Shown here piece after piece: positions 1 through 7,172 of a DNA stretch of 15,367 bases. The notes under the pieces were generated by a model, which saw only the letters and a list, made by a program, of their open reading frames with translations, made no database searches and had not been told where the DNA came from. The DNA is taken from NCBI GenBank assembly GCA_035691065.1, contig DASSJT010000091.1, forward strand, positions 1-15,367, in the 5' to 3' direction. The DNA comes from DASSJT01 sp035691065. GTDB taxonomy: Bacteria > Actinomycetota > Actinomycetes > Actinomycetales > Dermatophilaceae. Every line of letters begins with the position of its first letter. The first letter of the stretch is position 1. The translations under genes were made by a program, and so were the position numbers.

Positions 1-1
1 G

Positions 2-661
2 GCACCGCACGAGAAGAAGGTGGTCTCGCTGTTGGCTGGGATCACGCGATGCTCGCGGTGTCATGCGCCGATGTGCAGCAGCGGCTGGGGAGTTCGCCGC
101 GTGTACCGATGCAACATGTCGGTGGGCGGGTGTGGGCGGACCACCCGCAACAGGGCGCTGGTGGACGAATGGGTCATTCGGGAGCTGCTGGGGCACTTTA
201 GCGATGTGGTCCTCGTCGACGAGCGTTCCGCCGCCAGAGCCGCCCTGCGTCGGGCCGAGCGGGCCTACACCGACGTGCGCTGGCCCATGGTGGACGCGAC
301 CACGGCCCACGAGGAGGGTCGGCTGGACGGCCGGGATTTCTATCCGATCTACGACCGGCTGCGCCGGCAGCGCGAGAGCTCGGCTCGCCGGTTAGCGGAG
401 GCTCGGACCCGGGTCGAGATTCCCAGCAAATCCGCAGCCGCGCGCCAGCTATGGGAAGGCTGGACCGTCCAGGAGCGGCGGGTCTGGATCCGACAACGCG
501 TCGTGGCGGTCATCATCCACCCCCCAGGTCAGGGGCGACACGAGATCCGCCCGGGCGACGTGGTCATCGAGTACACCGATCCCTCGACCACGACCTCCGA
601 GGAGACGGCATGGGCCCCTTCGCCGGCCGGTGAGAGCACGGGCACCGTGCCGAAACCCTGA
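2..661 (+). CDS. Large serine recombinase, C-terminal part (5' end outside window)
   Basis: This is the C-terminal segment of a large serine site-specific recombinase, the class that integrates and excises phages and mobile islands. The frame is open to the left edge, so the N-terminal catalytic resolvase domain lies outside the window and the GTG at 20 is an internal Val codon. The sequence starts with the typical linker into a recombinase zinc beta-ribbon: CSRC at about residues 17-20, followed by further cysteines near the RCN and GGCGR motifs. An Arg/Glu/Ala-rich stretch at about residues 110-140 (LRRQRESSARRLAEAR) looks like the coiled-coil that follows the ribbon in this family. The tail is Pro/Ser/Thr-rich. 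The gene ends 410 bases before the next gene. Integrity of the whole gene cannot be judged. Identity as a serine recombinase C-terminus is fairly sure; which element it belongs to is unknown. Confidence 0.8.
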   Translation, partial: APHEKKVVSLLAGITRCSRCHAPMCSSGWGVRRVYRCNMSVGGCGRTTRNRALVDEWVIRELLGHFSDVVLVDERSAARAALRRAERAYTDVRWPMVDATTAHEEGRLDGRDFYPIYDRLRRQRESSARRLAEARTRVEIPSKSAAARQLWEGWTVQERRVWIRQRVVAVIIHPPGQGRHEIRPGDVVIEYTDPSTTTSEETAWAPSPAGESTGTVPKP

Positions 662-1071
662 ACGCCCGAGTCAGCACAGGTCGCGCCACCCACACGGCCA
701 CAGGGAACGCCCCGGATCAATGACCCAGCACTACCCCCGCACCGTTGGCAACCGTTGAACGCCGTTGAACCCGTGGGCTGACCAGCGGCTTTGCCGACTC
801 TGACCGTTGGCAGTCGTTGACTGTCACCGAGCATGCTGCGGACTACCTGCGGACCAGCCAGGGTCCGACGCCGCGACCGCGCCCACGAAATCCGGGGATC
901 GGGACGTGCGCTTCAGGTGATGGCGGACGCTGCTCGACGCTGCGACGTCGACCTGAACGCCTCGCCTCAAGCCGAAGGCGACGCCAACAGTTCTCTCCGG
1001 TCGTGGGCGTCATGCGGAGCGGAACGTCCACCGTCACGGCGGGGAGGCGACGCGCGGAATGTAACGGCGGA
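662..1071. other. Gene-free stretch after the recombinase
   Basis: No ORF here has a ribosome site or a recognisable product. The open frames reading through it are Arg/Pro-rich, as expected from high-GC noise. The one visible structure is a set of CGTTG-containing direct repeats at 741-820, listed separately. No tRNA gene was recognised by eye. Confidence 0.5.
741..820. repeat. 18-base imperfect direct repeats (CCGTTGA-rich), possible attachment-site region
   Basis: The 18-mer ACCGTTGGCAACCGTTGA at 741-758 recurs at 803-820 as ACCGTTGGCAGTCGTTGA (16 of 18 identical). An extra half-copy, GCCGTTGAAC at 761-770, follows the first unit directly and repeats its ACCGTTGAAC at 751-760. The repeats lie 80-160 bases downstream of the serine recombinase stop codon, where integrase genes often have their attachment site. 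That link is inference; the repeats could equally be protein-binding sites. Confidence 0.5.
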
Positions 1072-1656
1072 TCAGCCGGATCGGCGAAAGCGCGCCCCAC
1101 CCGCGGGAAGGACGAGGAGAGCAACGGCGACGCCGACATTGACGGCAAGCAGAGCCGCCACGCCCCACCGGTTCATCCGGTTGAAGCTGGCCACGTCGAA
1201 GGTGGTCACCGCGATTGCGGCGTCACCCTGGCCCTGGGTAGTCGTGACCATGACGCGGTAGTCGACGAGACCGGCGCCGGGGGGCACCTCGAAGGTTCCG
1301 ACCTGAAGCCCTTCCCGGTGGGGGCCGTAGGTGAATGACTCCGAGGTGAGGGTGACGGGCAGGGCGGTGCCGTCGGACGCGGTGACCGTGATACCGATGA
1401 CCCCTGCGCCGTCCTCGCTGTAGACGAAGTAGGGATCCGGATGCACAGTGACAGTGAGGCCTTCAGCCTGCCCGTGGGTGGCCGCCTCAAGAGACGCAGT
1501 CACCGCCGTCTCGGCCGATCCGGACCACAGTAAGGCGGCAAGCACGCCAACGAGGACCAGGAGGCCCGCGAGAGGGAACTGAAATCGCGACCGTCGAGGC
1601 ACCTCACTGGTCGAGGGCATCAAGGGAACAGTTGCCACCGTCGGCGTGGTCGACAT
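1072..1656 (-). CDS. Hypothetical membrane protein with two membrane segments and an extracytoplasmic domain
   Basis: This is a 194-residue protein of unknown function. A Thr/Pro-rich cytoplasmic head of about 25 residues with a basic RRSR is followed by a membrane segment at about 28-46 (PLAGLLVLVGVLAALLW). An outside domain of about 115 residues then follows, rich in Thr, Val and Gly as in beta-sandwich folds, with a second membrane segment at about 164-184 and a basic FRRSG tail. I prefer the ATG at 1656 over the GTG at 1665 because a GAGAGGTGAT ribosome site lies 8 bases before the ATG and overlaps the GTG. It is transcribed away from the membrane gene at 2354, with a long gene-free gap between them. 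Composition and frame support a real gene; I do not recognise the family. Confidence 0.65.
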   Translation of the reverse strand: MSTTPTVATVPLMPSTSEVPRRSRFQFPLAGLLVLVGVLAALLWSGSAETAVTASLEAATHGQAEGLTVTVHPDPYFVYSEDGAGVIGITVTASDGTALPVTLTSESFTYGPHREGLQVGTFEVPPGAGLVDYRVMVTTTQGQGDAAIAVTTFDVASFNRMNRWGVAALLAVNVGVAVALLVLPAGGARFRRSG

Positions 1657-2353
1657 TGGGATCACCTCTCGGGATCATCGTCGACAGCGCTACCCGGCAA
1701 CGGCAGGGCCCAACGTCCCCCCAGGCACCGGGTCGCCAGTGACGGACGCGCACGCCCAATTCAACCCCCGTGGCGGAAGACCTGTACGAGAAGCCTGCCT
1801 CTGTCGTCCCCTTGTGTCCCCGGGGCCACCGTCGCCGCGCTTGTGGGTGCGCTGGGAGAGGCGAAGGTTCCCAAGCGGTCCCTCCCGGCAGCTGTGGTCG
1901 TCAACCACGCCCGTACGACGAGATTCAGCCGAGTCGGCCCCCTTGCCCAGAGGGCCGCATCCGCACGTCCTACAACCGGGAGGTGCTGGCCATCCGTCTC
2001 AGCCAACACCGCAGCCGTGCAATGGCTTAGCAGCATGCCGCCTCAGCCGATCAACCTCCTCGGTCCCGGTTCAGGGGGACTTCGCGCTGGGCCTTGTCGT
2101 CGGGGAGGTCCTCGCGGTGCGCGGGGTCGAACGACCTGAGGGTCGCACCACAGGCCCAGGGTCGGCAGACGTCAGCCCCCGTGGCGGCCCACTCGTGACA
2201 TATCCCTTTGCCGATCCGGACGGTGGTTCCGACCCCCGGGCGCCCTCCTCGCGAATCTCCACGGGGGACTTTCTTCCCTCCCTGTCGCGGACAGTCACCC
2301 CAACGCTGAGGTTGGAGGGTTGAACGGCCTCCGGTGATGGAAGGACCCGGGTG
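1657..2353. other. Long gene-free gap between two divergent membrane-protein genes
   Basis: About 700 bases without a gene I can support. Open frames exist on both strands, such as a plus frame at 1646-2323 and a minus frame at 1761-2036. None has a ribosome site, and their translations are Pro/Arg/Gly-rich without a recognisable motif. The interval should hold the promoters of the two diverging genes, but I see no clear -35/-10 pair. A 12-mer, CCCCCGTGGCGG, occurs at 1765-1776 and again at 2176-2187. The length is unusual for an actinobacterial intergenic gap, so a decayed gene or a non-coding RNA is possible. Confidence 0.4.
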
Positions 2354-3490
2354 ATGACGACGCGGACCACCGCAAGCGCAGACGGGGTGAATCCGCCGGA
2401 CGAAGCCCACTCTTCCCCGCAGGCGACGCGCGACGACGTCCCGGTGGAGCCACTGGCCGCCCACGAGAAGCAGCTGCATCGACTGACCGCCGTGGCCTGC
2501 CTGGTTGTGGCTGGGAGCTCGGTCGTCGGCAACTGGTTTGCGTTCATGCATCGGGGCGATGGTCGCGGCTGGATTGTGGTGCTGGAGTTCGCCACGCTTG
2601 CGGTGGCCGCGGTGACGATCCAGCTCGACTTTGGCCTGCCAGGGTGGATGGCTCGCACCGCCGTGGCGTGCGGGCTCTTGGCAGCCGTCCTCGGGGTGCT
2701 CTTCGGCGTGCGGATCATTGGCACCAGTTGGCTCGACCTGGGCTACGCAGGTGTTCCGGGCTTCGTCATGTCCCTGTTCGGCCTGTGGGTCACCACGGTC
2801 AGCTGGCAGGCTCGCTCCCGGGGCGGCTACTCCGAGGCGGTCACCTTCCTCGGTCTGGTGGTCGGGGGCGGGTTGATCGGCGCCGTGGTCCTCGACTTCC
2901 GCGGTACCCCGCAATGGCTCGCCATCGGGGCGTTCGCGCCAGCATTCCTGGGCACCTTGCTGCTGCCCGCCTGGTTCGCGCTGCTGGGGGCGGTGCATCT
3001 GACCAACCCCCATCCGCAGACCCCAGCAACGGTGACACCGACGGCCAGACCGGTCCCACCACCACCGCCCGGACCGGTGGCGCCTAGGGCGCGGGGCGGC
3101 CACGACGTCAGCCCGGACCGGCGTGGGTCATGGGACGGGTCCAACAGGCGGCCGGTGCAGCCTCCGAAACAGCGGCACCTGAGGGACATGCCCATCGCGA
3201 TCCTGACCGCCATCCTGACCGGCGCATCGGTGCTCCTGGGTGCCTTGGCGCTCCCTGCGGCCGGGTTGATGTCGATTGGTGTCGCCGACCTCGGTGCTGG
3301 CGGCGGACACTTTGTGCATCACTCGAGCGACTTCCTGACCTCCCAGGCAGGGCTCCTGTCCGGCGCCATACTCGGCGTCTTGGCGATGGCCCTGCGGCCA
3401 CGCCACCTCGTGCACAAGCGCCTCGCGGCGGTAGGGATTGGCCTCAGCCTCGGGGCCGCGGTTTTGTTCACCCAGATCTACTGGGGCTGA
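2354..3490 (+). CDS. Hypothetical multi-pass membrane protein (about nine membrane segments)
   Basis: This is a 378-residue integral membrane protein of unknown function. An N-terminal hydrophilic stretch of about 43 residues is followed by six hydrophobic segments at about 44-64, 74-92, 101-123, 131-150, 161-181 and 187-215. A Pro/Arg-rich soluble linker at about 216-278 contains a run of prolines (PVPPPPPGPV). Three more segments follow at about 281-308, 331-348 and 357-377. The ATG at 2354 is preceded by GGAAGGA at 2339-2345 with 8 bases of spacing; the GTG at 2351, one codon earlier, is the alternative. There are no visible catalytic motifs. The stop codon is overlapped by a small GC hairpin (3481-3498). 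It stands alone with no operon partner on its strand. Confidence 0.7.
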   Translation: MTTRTTASADGVNPPDEAHSSPQATRDDVPVEPLAAHEKQLHRLTAVACLVVAGSSVVGNWFAFMHRGDGRGWIVVLEFATLAVAAVTIQLDFGLPGWMARTAVACGLLAAVLGVLFGVRIIGTSWLDLGYAGVPGFVMSLFGLWVTTVSWQARSRGGYSEAVTFLGLVVGGGLIGAVVLDFRGTPQWLAIGAFAPAFLGTLLLPAWFALLGAVHLTNPHPQTPATVTPTARPVPPPPPGPVAPRARGGHDVSPDRRGSWDGSNRRPVQPPKQRHLRDMPIAILTAILTGASVLLGALALPAAGLMSIGVADLGAGGGHFVHHSSDFLTSQAGLLSGAILGVLAMALRPRHLVHKRLAAVGIGLSLGAAVLFTQIYWG

Positions 3491-3498
3491 CCAGCCCA
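3481..3498 (+). terminator. Small hairpin at the end of the membrane-protein gene
   Basis: TGGGGCT and AGCCCA pair around a GACC loop with one bulged G, overlapping the stop codon at 3488-3490. There is no T-run after it. It may act as a weak transcription end, but it is short. Confidence 0.25.
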
Positions 3499-3662
3499 AT
3501 GCCACGTCCGTGCCTACCGGATCAGCTAGCCCCTGACCAGACTGACGGGCTGATGAGACAGCACACCTCTTCACCCGCGGCTGCCCATGGGGTTTGTCGG
3601 CTCTTCACACCTGAGGCTGGGCGCTCGGAGAGCTATGCGGTGATGTGACGCGGGTGTGGTGA

Positions 3663-4061
3663 TCAGCCTCGCGGTGGCAGCACGGCAATGTGCGCGGCGA
3701 GGATTCGCCAACCTGTCTTGTCGTCATGCACCCACGTCCGCGTGTAGCGCAGCCGGGCCGACATGGGTTCTCCGCCAAACGTTCCGGCGATGGTTGCCGT
3801 GAAGAAGGTGGCTCCGGTGGTACCGGCGACGAGCACCTCGACGTCCTCTTCGGACAGCTCGGTGATGACCGAGGAGCCCGAGCGGTAACCGGCTAGATCA
3901 TCGTTCTTTGTGTGCCGGGCCCCGTCAGGTCCGATGGCGATCAGGCGGTCGTCGAGCAGCCGATCGAGCGCTGCGACATCGCCGCCGAGCTGAGCCGCGT
4001 GGAGCGCCCGTTCTGCGGCTAGTAGACCTGCCTTGGATCTGGTCGTAGTCACCCGAGACAT
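3663..4061 (-). CDS. NTF2-like / SnoaL-type (DUF4440-like) protein
   Basis: This is a small cytoplasmic protein of 132 residues with the pattern of the NTF2-like superfamily (DUF4440/SnoaL type). An N-terminal helix (LLAAERALHAAQLGGDVAALDRLL) is followed by DDRLIAIGPDGARHTKNDDL, the usual 'l.dDd.l.v.pdG....K...l' core of DUF4440. Beta strands follow, ending in YTRTWVHDDKTGWRILAAHIAVLP near the C-terminus. Members are often annotated as polyketide-cyclase or ketosteroid-isomerase relatives, usually without a proven reaction. The ATG at 4061 is chosen because GGGAGGGG lies just upstream of it; the GTG at 4088 has no such site. It is divergent from the broken gene at 4218, with a 156-base shared promoter gap. 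No specific substrate can be inferred. Confidence 0.75.
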   Translation of the reverse strand: MSRVTTTRSKAGLLAAERALHAAQLGGDVAALDRLLDDRLIAIGPDGARHTKNDDLAGYRSGSSVITELSEEDVEVLVAGTTGATFFTATIAGTFGGEPMSARLRYTRTWVHDDKTGWRILAAHIAVLPPRG

Positions 4062-4157
4062 CCTCGCCCCTCCCTGTCCCACACGCACGCCTCGCGGCGA
4101 AGTGCAGCACCTTGGAAGCCTCGCTCACGCGACCGACGGGCTGAGACGCCGACTAAC

Positions 4158-4190
4158 TCGAGCGACCGATCAGAGACACGGGGCGCTCGA
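4158..4190. promoter_or_regulatory. Inverted repeat in the divergent promoter gap
   Basis: TCGAGCG at 4158-4164 and its exact complement CGCTCGA at 4184-4190 are separated by 19 bases, inside the gap between the NTF2-like gene (minus) and the broken gene (plus). The position suits an operator. A 7-base match in GC-rich DNA can easily arise by chance. Confidence 0.2.
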
Positions 4191-4217
4191 CGACCACCAG
4201 CGGCGTAGCCTGCCGTG

Positions 4218-5045
4218 ATGACGGATCCGGCGGTGTATGTGGCCGTCTATCTTGCGCCGTGGTCTGCAGGCGGATGGCCGTTCGACATCGGCGACGATCC
4301 GTCATTCGAGTCATCCGCCCAGCACACCAGCAGCGGAGGGCGGCTCGGCTGGGGTGTCTGTCGTACAGACCTCCGAAACCGAGTGGTGCCGGGGGATCTT
4401 GTCGTCTTCATCGCCGCCGAAAGGGCACAGAAGGAAGAGGAGCGCCAGTGCCGGCGTGCTGGATGGGCGGCCGTCGCCGAGAAGGTGTCTCAGGTCGATG
4501 TGTGGGAGAAAGCCTTGAGCCGTACCGACGCTACCGAAACCTGCTGATTGCGCCTGGACCGAACCCAGCCGATTACCTGCATCACGAGCTGGACGCGCCA
4601 TGGCATCAGGACTGCTCTGGCGGCTGGGTCAAGCCTCGCGGAAGGCTCCGAAGAAGTCACAGTGGGTGGCTGCGGGGCGCGAGGGCTGCCTTCGCGACGG
4701 CCTGATCGACGTGGGCGGTTGGCGGGTGCGTCCAGCACCGAACTACGTTCTGTTTGAGACTGAAGACGAGGGGACGTGCGTGCTGGCCGACCCGCGCACG
4801 GTCGCTACGGGAGGCTCACGGGGCGCTGTGGGTCGTGGCTTGATGATCCGTTCGCCGTGTCCCTTCGGCGCCTTTTGCTATCGGGCACGCAGAGGTCCGG
4901 CTTGCGGACGACCAACCCCCAGCAGCCGCACCGACACATTCGGCTCAACATCCCGGTTCATCGGGTTCGGCGAGACCTCGGGGAGTTGTGTTCCCACCAC
5001 AACCTAGAAGGCCGCTGGGCCGGCAACTGCAGCGAGAGCCCATAG
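4218..5045 (+). pseudogene. Frameshifted gene of an uncharacterised actinobacterial family
   Basis: Joining three frames gives one coherent protein of about 270 residues. Frame one starts at the ATG at 4218 and reads MTDPAVYVAVYLAPW, then FDIGDDPSFESSAQHTS, RLGWGVCRTDLRNRVVPGD and LVVFIAAER, continuing to VSQVDVWE. Near 4508-4516 the sense moves to the next frame (LEPYRRYRNLLIAPGP...YLHHELDAPWHQD). Near 4608-4616 it moves again (RLGQASRKAPKKSQWVAAGREG...NYVLFETEDEGTCVLADPRTVA). Near 4800-4840 it moves a third time (DDPFAVSLRRLLL...GLRTTNPQQPHRHIRLNIPV). Every shift is in the same sense, as from one-base losses. The protein has the look of the small actinobacterial proteins loosely linked to nucleotide-modification or PUA-like folds, but I cannot name the family. 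No clear ribosome site precedes the ATG. Decay is the likely reading; repeated sequencing deletions are the alternative. Confidence 0.6.
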
Positions 5046-5046
5046 C

Positions 5047-5062
5047 GCTGCTAATCAGCAGC
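5047..5062 (+). terminator. Perfect 6-bp hairpin after the broken gene
   Basis: GCTGCT at 5047-5052, loop AATC, AGCAGC at 5057-5062. It begins one base after the TAG at 5043-5045 that ends the last frame of the broken gene, which fits a former transcription terminator. There is no T-tract. Confidence 0.3.
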
Positions 5063-5107
5063 CGCCTCGACCCTCAGCCCGTATGCCGCGCCACGCGTGC
5101 GCCGCCA

Positions 5108-5428
5108 GGGTTCGCCACGCCATCGACTGACGCAGCCCTGTCGAACCTTCCGCCGGCCCAGGCAGGCGCCGGCGCGGGCATCTACAAGATGGCCTCGTCG
5201 CTCGGGAGTGCGATCGGAGCCGCTCTGTCGCTGACGATCTTCACCTCGTTCCTCGGCGGGGGCGTGACGATCGTGGGCGAGCTGCTGCAGACCCAGGGCA
5301 TCCAGTCCAACGCGGCGGTGCGCCAGTCCGGCATGATCACGTTCCTCTTCAACCTCGTCCTCACCCTCATCGCGGTCATCTCGATCCTCATGACTATCCC
5401 CAAGGGGAGGAAGTACAACGACGAGTGA
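5108..5428 (+). pseudogene. MFS drug-efflux transporter remnant (C-terminal ~106 residues)
   Basis: The frame encodes the last part of a DHA2-type (EmrB/QacA-like, 14-segment) major facilitator transporter. GFATPSTDAALSNLPPAQAG and AGAGIYKMASSLGSAIGAAL are the typical loop and segment-13 sequence of that family. A second hydrophobic segment follows (MITFLFNLVLTLIAVISILM), with the usual short basic tail IPKGRKYNDE. Full-length members have about 480-520 residues, so roughly four-fifths is missing. Upstream, the frame reads Arg/Pro-rich residues with no membrane segment, so homology appears to begin near 5108. The frame can be extended to a start at 4988, but that start has no ribosome site. 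I read it as a relic left by a deletion or insertion at about 5100. Confidence 0.7.
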
Positions 5429-5621
5429 GCCACCAACGGCCCGGTCGTATGCCGTTTGCCGGACACCGCCCTTGCGGCCAGAAACGTCCGGCCCGCGCTC
5501 AACGGTGGTAGGCGCAAGCGCCGGAAAGCGCCCGCGAGACGCGGGCTTACCATCGACTGGACAGGTCTTGGCTGCCCTTGTCCGAGTGCAGTGGGCCTCT
5601 CAGTCGACCAGGAGGCGAGTG

Positions 5622-5924
5622 ATGGTCACGGTAGGGCTGCTGGTAACTCTTCAGGCAAAGGCTGGCAAGGAGGGCGAGCTTGGGGATTTCCTGGCGAGCG
5701 CGCTGCCGCTCGCTCAGGCGGAGGACGACACGATCGCCTGGTTCGCCATCAAGATCGACGACACCACCTACGGCATCTTTGACGTCTTCCCGGGGCCCGA
5801 GGGCCGCCAAGCCCACCTCGACGGCCCCATCGCCACCGCGTTGCTGGGCAAAGCGGAGGAGCTCTTGAGCTCGCCTCCCGACATCAGGCCGGTCGACGTG
5901 CTGGCGGCCAAACTGCCTGGCTGA
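5622..5924 (+). CDS. Antibiotic-biosynthesis-monooxygenase-like (ABM) small protein
   Basis: This is a 100-residue cytoplasmic protein of the ABM / dimeric alpha-beta barrel type. The first strand and helix read MVTVGLLVTLQAKAGKEGEL, then LGDFLASALPLAQAEDDTIAWFAIKI, then YGIFDVFPGPEGRQAHLDGPIATAL, which is the 'f.vyed.eA..aHl.s' core of the fold. The C-terminal part (ELLSSPPDIRPVDVLAAKLP) closes the barrel. Members range from cofactor-free quinone-forming monooxygenases to proteins of unknown function, so the reaction is not known here. The start at 5622 is set by AGGAGG at 5610-5615, six bases before the ATG; the longer open frame from 5472 is Arg-rich and unsupported. It lies 367 bases before coxM on the same strand and is probably not part of that operon. 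Confidence 0.8.
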   Translation: MVTVGLLVTLQAKAGKEGELGDFLASALPLAQAEDDTIAWFAIKIDDTTYGIFDVFPGPEGRQAHLDGPIATALLGKAEELLSSPPDIRPVDVLAAKLPG

Positions 5925-6291
5925 AGCGGGGGCGGCAACGGCAAACGTCAGGTCGGACCCTTGTGCGACCCCCGAGGGGGAGCGATGATGAACGCGGATT
6001 GGAGGTGGTCCGGTTGGCCCGCAGTGCGAGCAGGTCGGCACCCTCCATTTTCGACGCGACGATCTCGGCCCGATCCTTCAGGGATGACCCGGCCTCCAGC
6101 GGTCCCTACACGATGCGGGCTGCCGCCGCTTCAGGGACACGCCGCCCCCCAGTCCGTCGTCACGGTCCGTTGCGACCGGGGCACGCTTAGAACGGGATCG
6201 GGTCGTCGCTGGCGACCGAGGATGCCGGGCGAGCCCCTGAGAGCGTGCCCGCCGGGCACCTCGAAGCGACCCGGCCGGAAATGGATTCTGT
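5925..6291. other. Upstream region of the cox operon
   Basis: No gene is supported in these 367 bases. The region must carry the promoter of the cox operon unless transcription enters from 5622, but I could not pick a convincing -35/-10 pair. A compact hairpin lies near the 3' end at 6245-6259 (listed separately), and the 9-mer CTTCAGGGA occurs at 6077-6085 and 6129-6137. Confidence 0.4.
6245..6259. promoter_or_regulatory. Perfect inverted repeat ahead of coxM
   Basis: GTGCCC at 6245-6250 and GGGCAC at 6254-6259 flank a GCC loop, 32 bases before the coxM ATG. It could be an operator or a leader-RNA hairpin controlling the operon. The arms are short and GC-rich, so chance is a real alternative. 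Confidence 0.3.
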
Positions 6292-7167
6292 ATGCAGGTT
6301 CCATCGCCCTTCGAGTACGAGCGCGCCAGTTCCGTGGACGACGCCGTTGCCCTGCTTGAGCGGCACGGCGACGAAGCGCGGCTCATAGCCGGCGGCCACA
6401 GCCTGTTGCCGCTGATGAAGCTCCGCCTGGCTGCACCCGACGTGCTCATCGACATCAACGGACTGGCCGAGCTGCAGAGCATCAAGGTCGACGGCGACCT
6501 GTTGCGGATCGGCGCCATGGTGCGCCACGCCGAGCTGCTCGCATCCGCTGTCGTGGGGGAGCACTACCGGATCCTGCACGACGCGGAACGGGTGATCGCC
6601 GACCCGATCGTGCGCAATCGGGGGACCGTTGGGGGTTCGCTGTGCCAGGCGGACCCGTCCGAGGACCTCTCCGCCGCGTTCGGTGCCCTGCGGGCCGAGG
6701 TGGTGATTCGCGGCAGCGAGGGCGAGCGGGTCGTCCCCGTGCGCGAATTCGTCACCGGCCCGTACGAAACGGTGGTCCGCCCCGCCGAAATCGTCACCGA
6801 GATACGACTTCGCCTCCGTCCGGGCGCCGGCAGCAGCTACGTCAAGGTGGAACGTCGAGCAGGGGACTGGCCGATTGCCTCGGCCGGCGCAGTCGTCTGG
6901 CTCGACAACGAGACCATCACCGAGGTCGGTCTAGGGCTTGCCGCGGTCGGCGCGCCGCACTCGGTGGCAGCTGCCACGGAGGACGCCGTCCGCGGGCGCG
7001 CTGCGGATGAGGAGACCATCGCCCTTGCCGGGCAGCGCGCCATGGAGGAGTGTGCGCCCACAGCCGACCAGCGCGGGCCGGGCGACTACAAGCGGGCTCT
7101 CGTCGGCGAGCTCACCCAGCAGGCACTGCGCAGCGCCATCGCGCGCTGCCGCGGACAGGAGAGTTGA
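6292..7167 (+). CDS. coxM: Carbon monoxide dehydrogenase, medium (FAD) subunit CoxM
   Basis: CoxM is the flavin subunit of aerobic CO dehydrogenase. It takes electrons from the iron-sulphur subunit and passes them to the respiratory quinone pool. The protein has 291 residues, normal for the family. The FAD-binding domain of the molybdopterin dehydrogenase family spans about residues 1-175. It shows the two FAD loops: AGGHSLLP at 33-40 and TVGGSLCQADP at 112-122. The CO dehydrogenase flavoprotein C-terminal domain follows from about 180 (YVKVERRAGDWPIASAGAVV). The ATG at 6292 fits the family's N-terminus (PSPFEYERASSVDDAVALL); the ribosome site is weak (GGAAATGGA). The stop codon is 5 bases from the start of coxS, whose ribosome site overlaps the end of coxM. 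Being first in the order M-S-L is typical of form I clusters. Confidence 0.95.
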   Translation: MQVPSPFEYERASSVDDAVALLERHGDEARLIAGGHSLLPLMKLRLAAPDVLIDINGLAELQSIKVDGDLLRIGAMVRHAELLASAVVGEHYRILHDAERVIADPIVRNRGTVGGSLCQADPSEDLSAAFGALRAEVVIRGSEGERVVPVREFVTGPYETVVRPAEIVTEIRLRLRPGAGSSYVKVERRAGDWPIASAGAVVWLDNETITEVGLGLAAVGAPHSVAAATEDAVRGRAADEETIALAGQRAMEECAPTADQRGPGDYKRALVGELTQQALRSAIARCRGQES

Positions 7168-7172
7168 CGGAC

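Noticed and set aside
833..1338. Plus-strand frames (833-1261, 817-1338) across the gap and the minus-strand membrane gene
   Set aside because: Their translations are Arg/Ala/Thr-rich with no ribosome site, and they overlap a better-supported minus-strand gene.
2051..3103. 350-residue minus-strand frame under the membrane protein gene
   Set aside because: Its composition is Gly/Arg/His/Gln-rich with no motif, and the plus strand encodes a clear multi-pass membrane protein.
5472..5621. 50-codon N-terminal extension of the ABM-like protein
   Set aside because: It is Arg/Ser/Pro-rich and unlike the family; the AGGAGG site at 5610-5615 fixes the start at 5622.
6187..6240. Minus-strand frame ending in DDPIPF, resembling the acidic tip of single-stranded DNA-binding proteins
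   Set aside because: Only about ten residues fit. The upstream residues show no OB-fold sequence and the frame runs into coxM, so it is best taken as chance.
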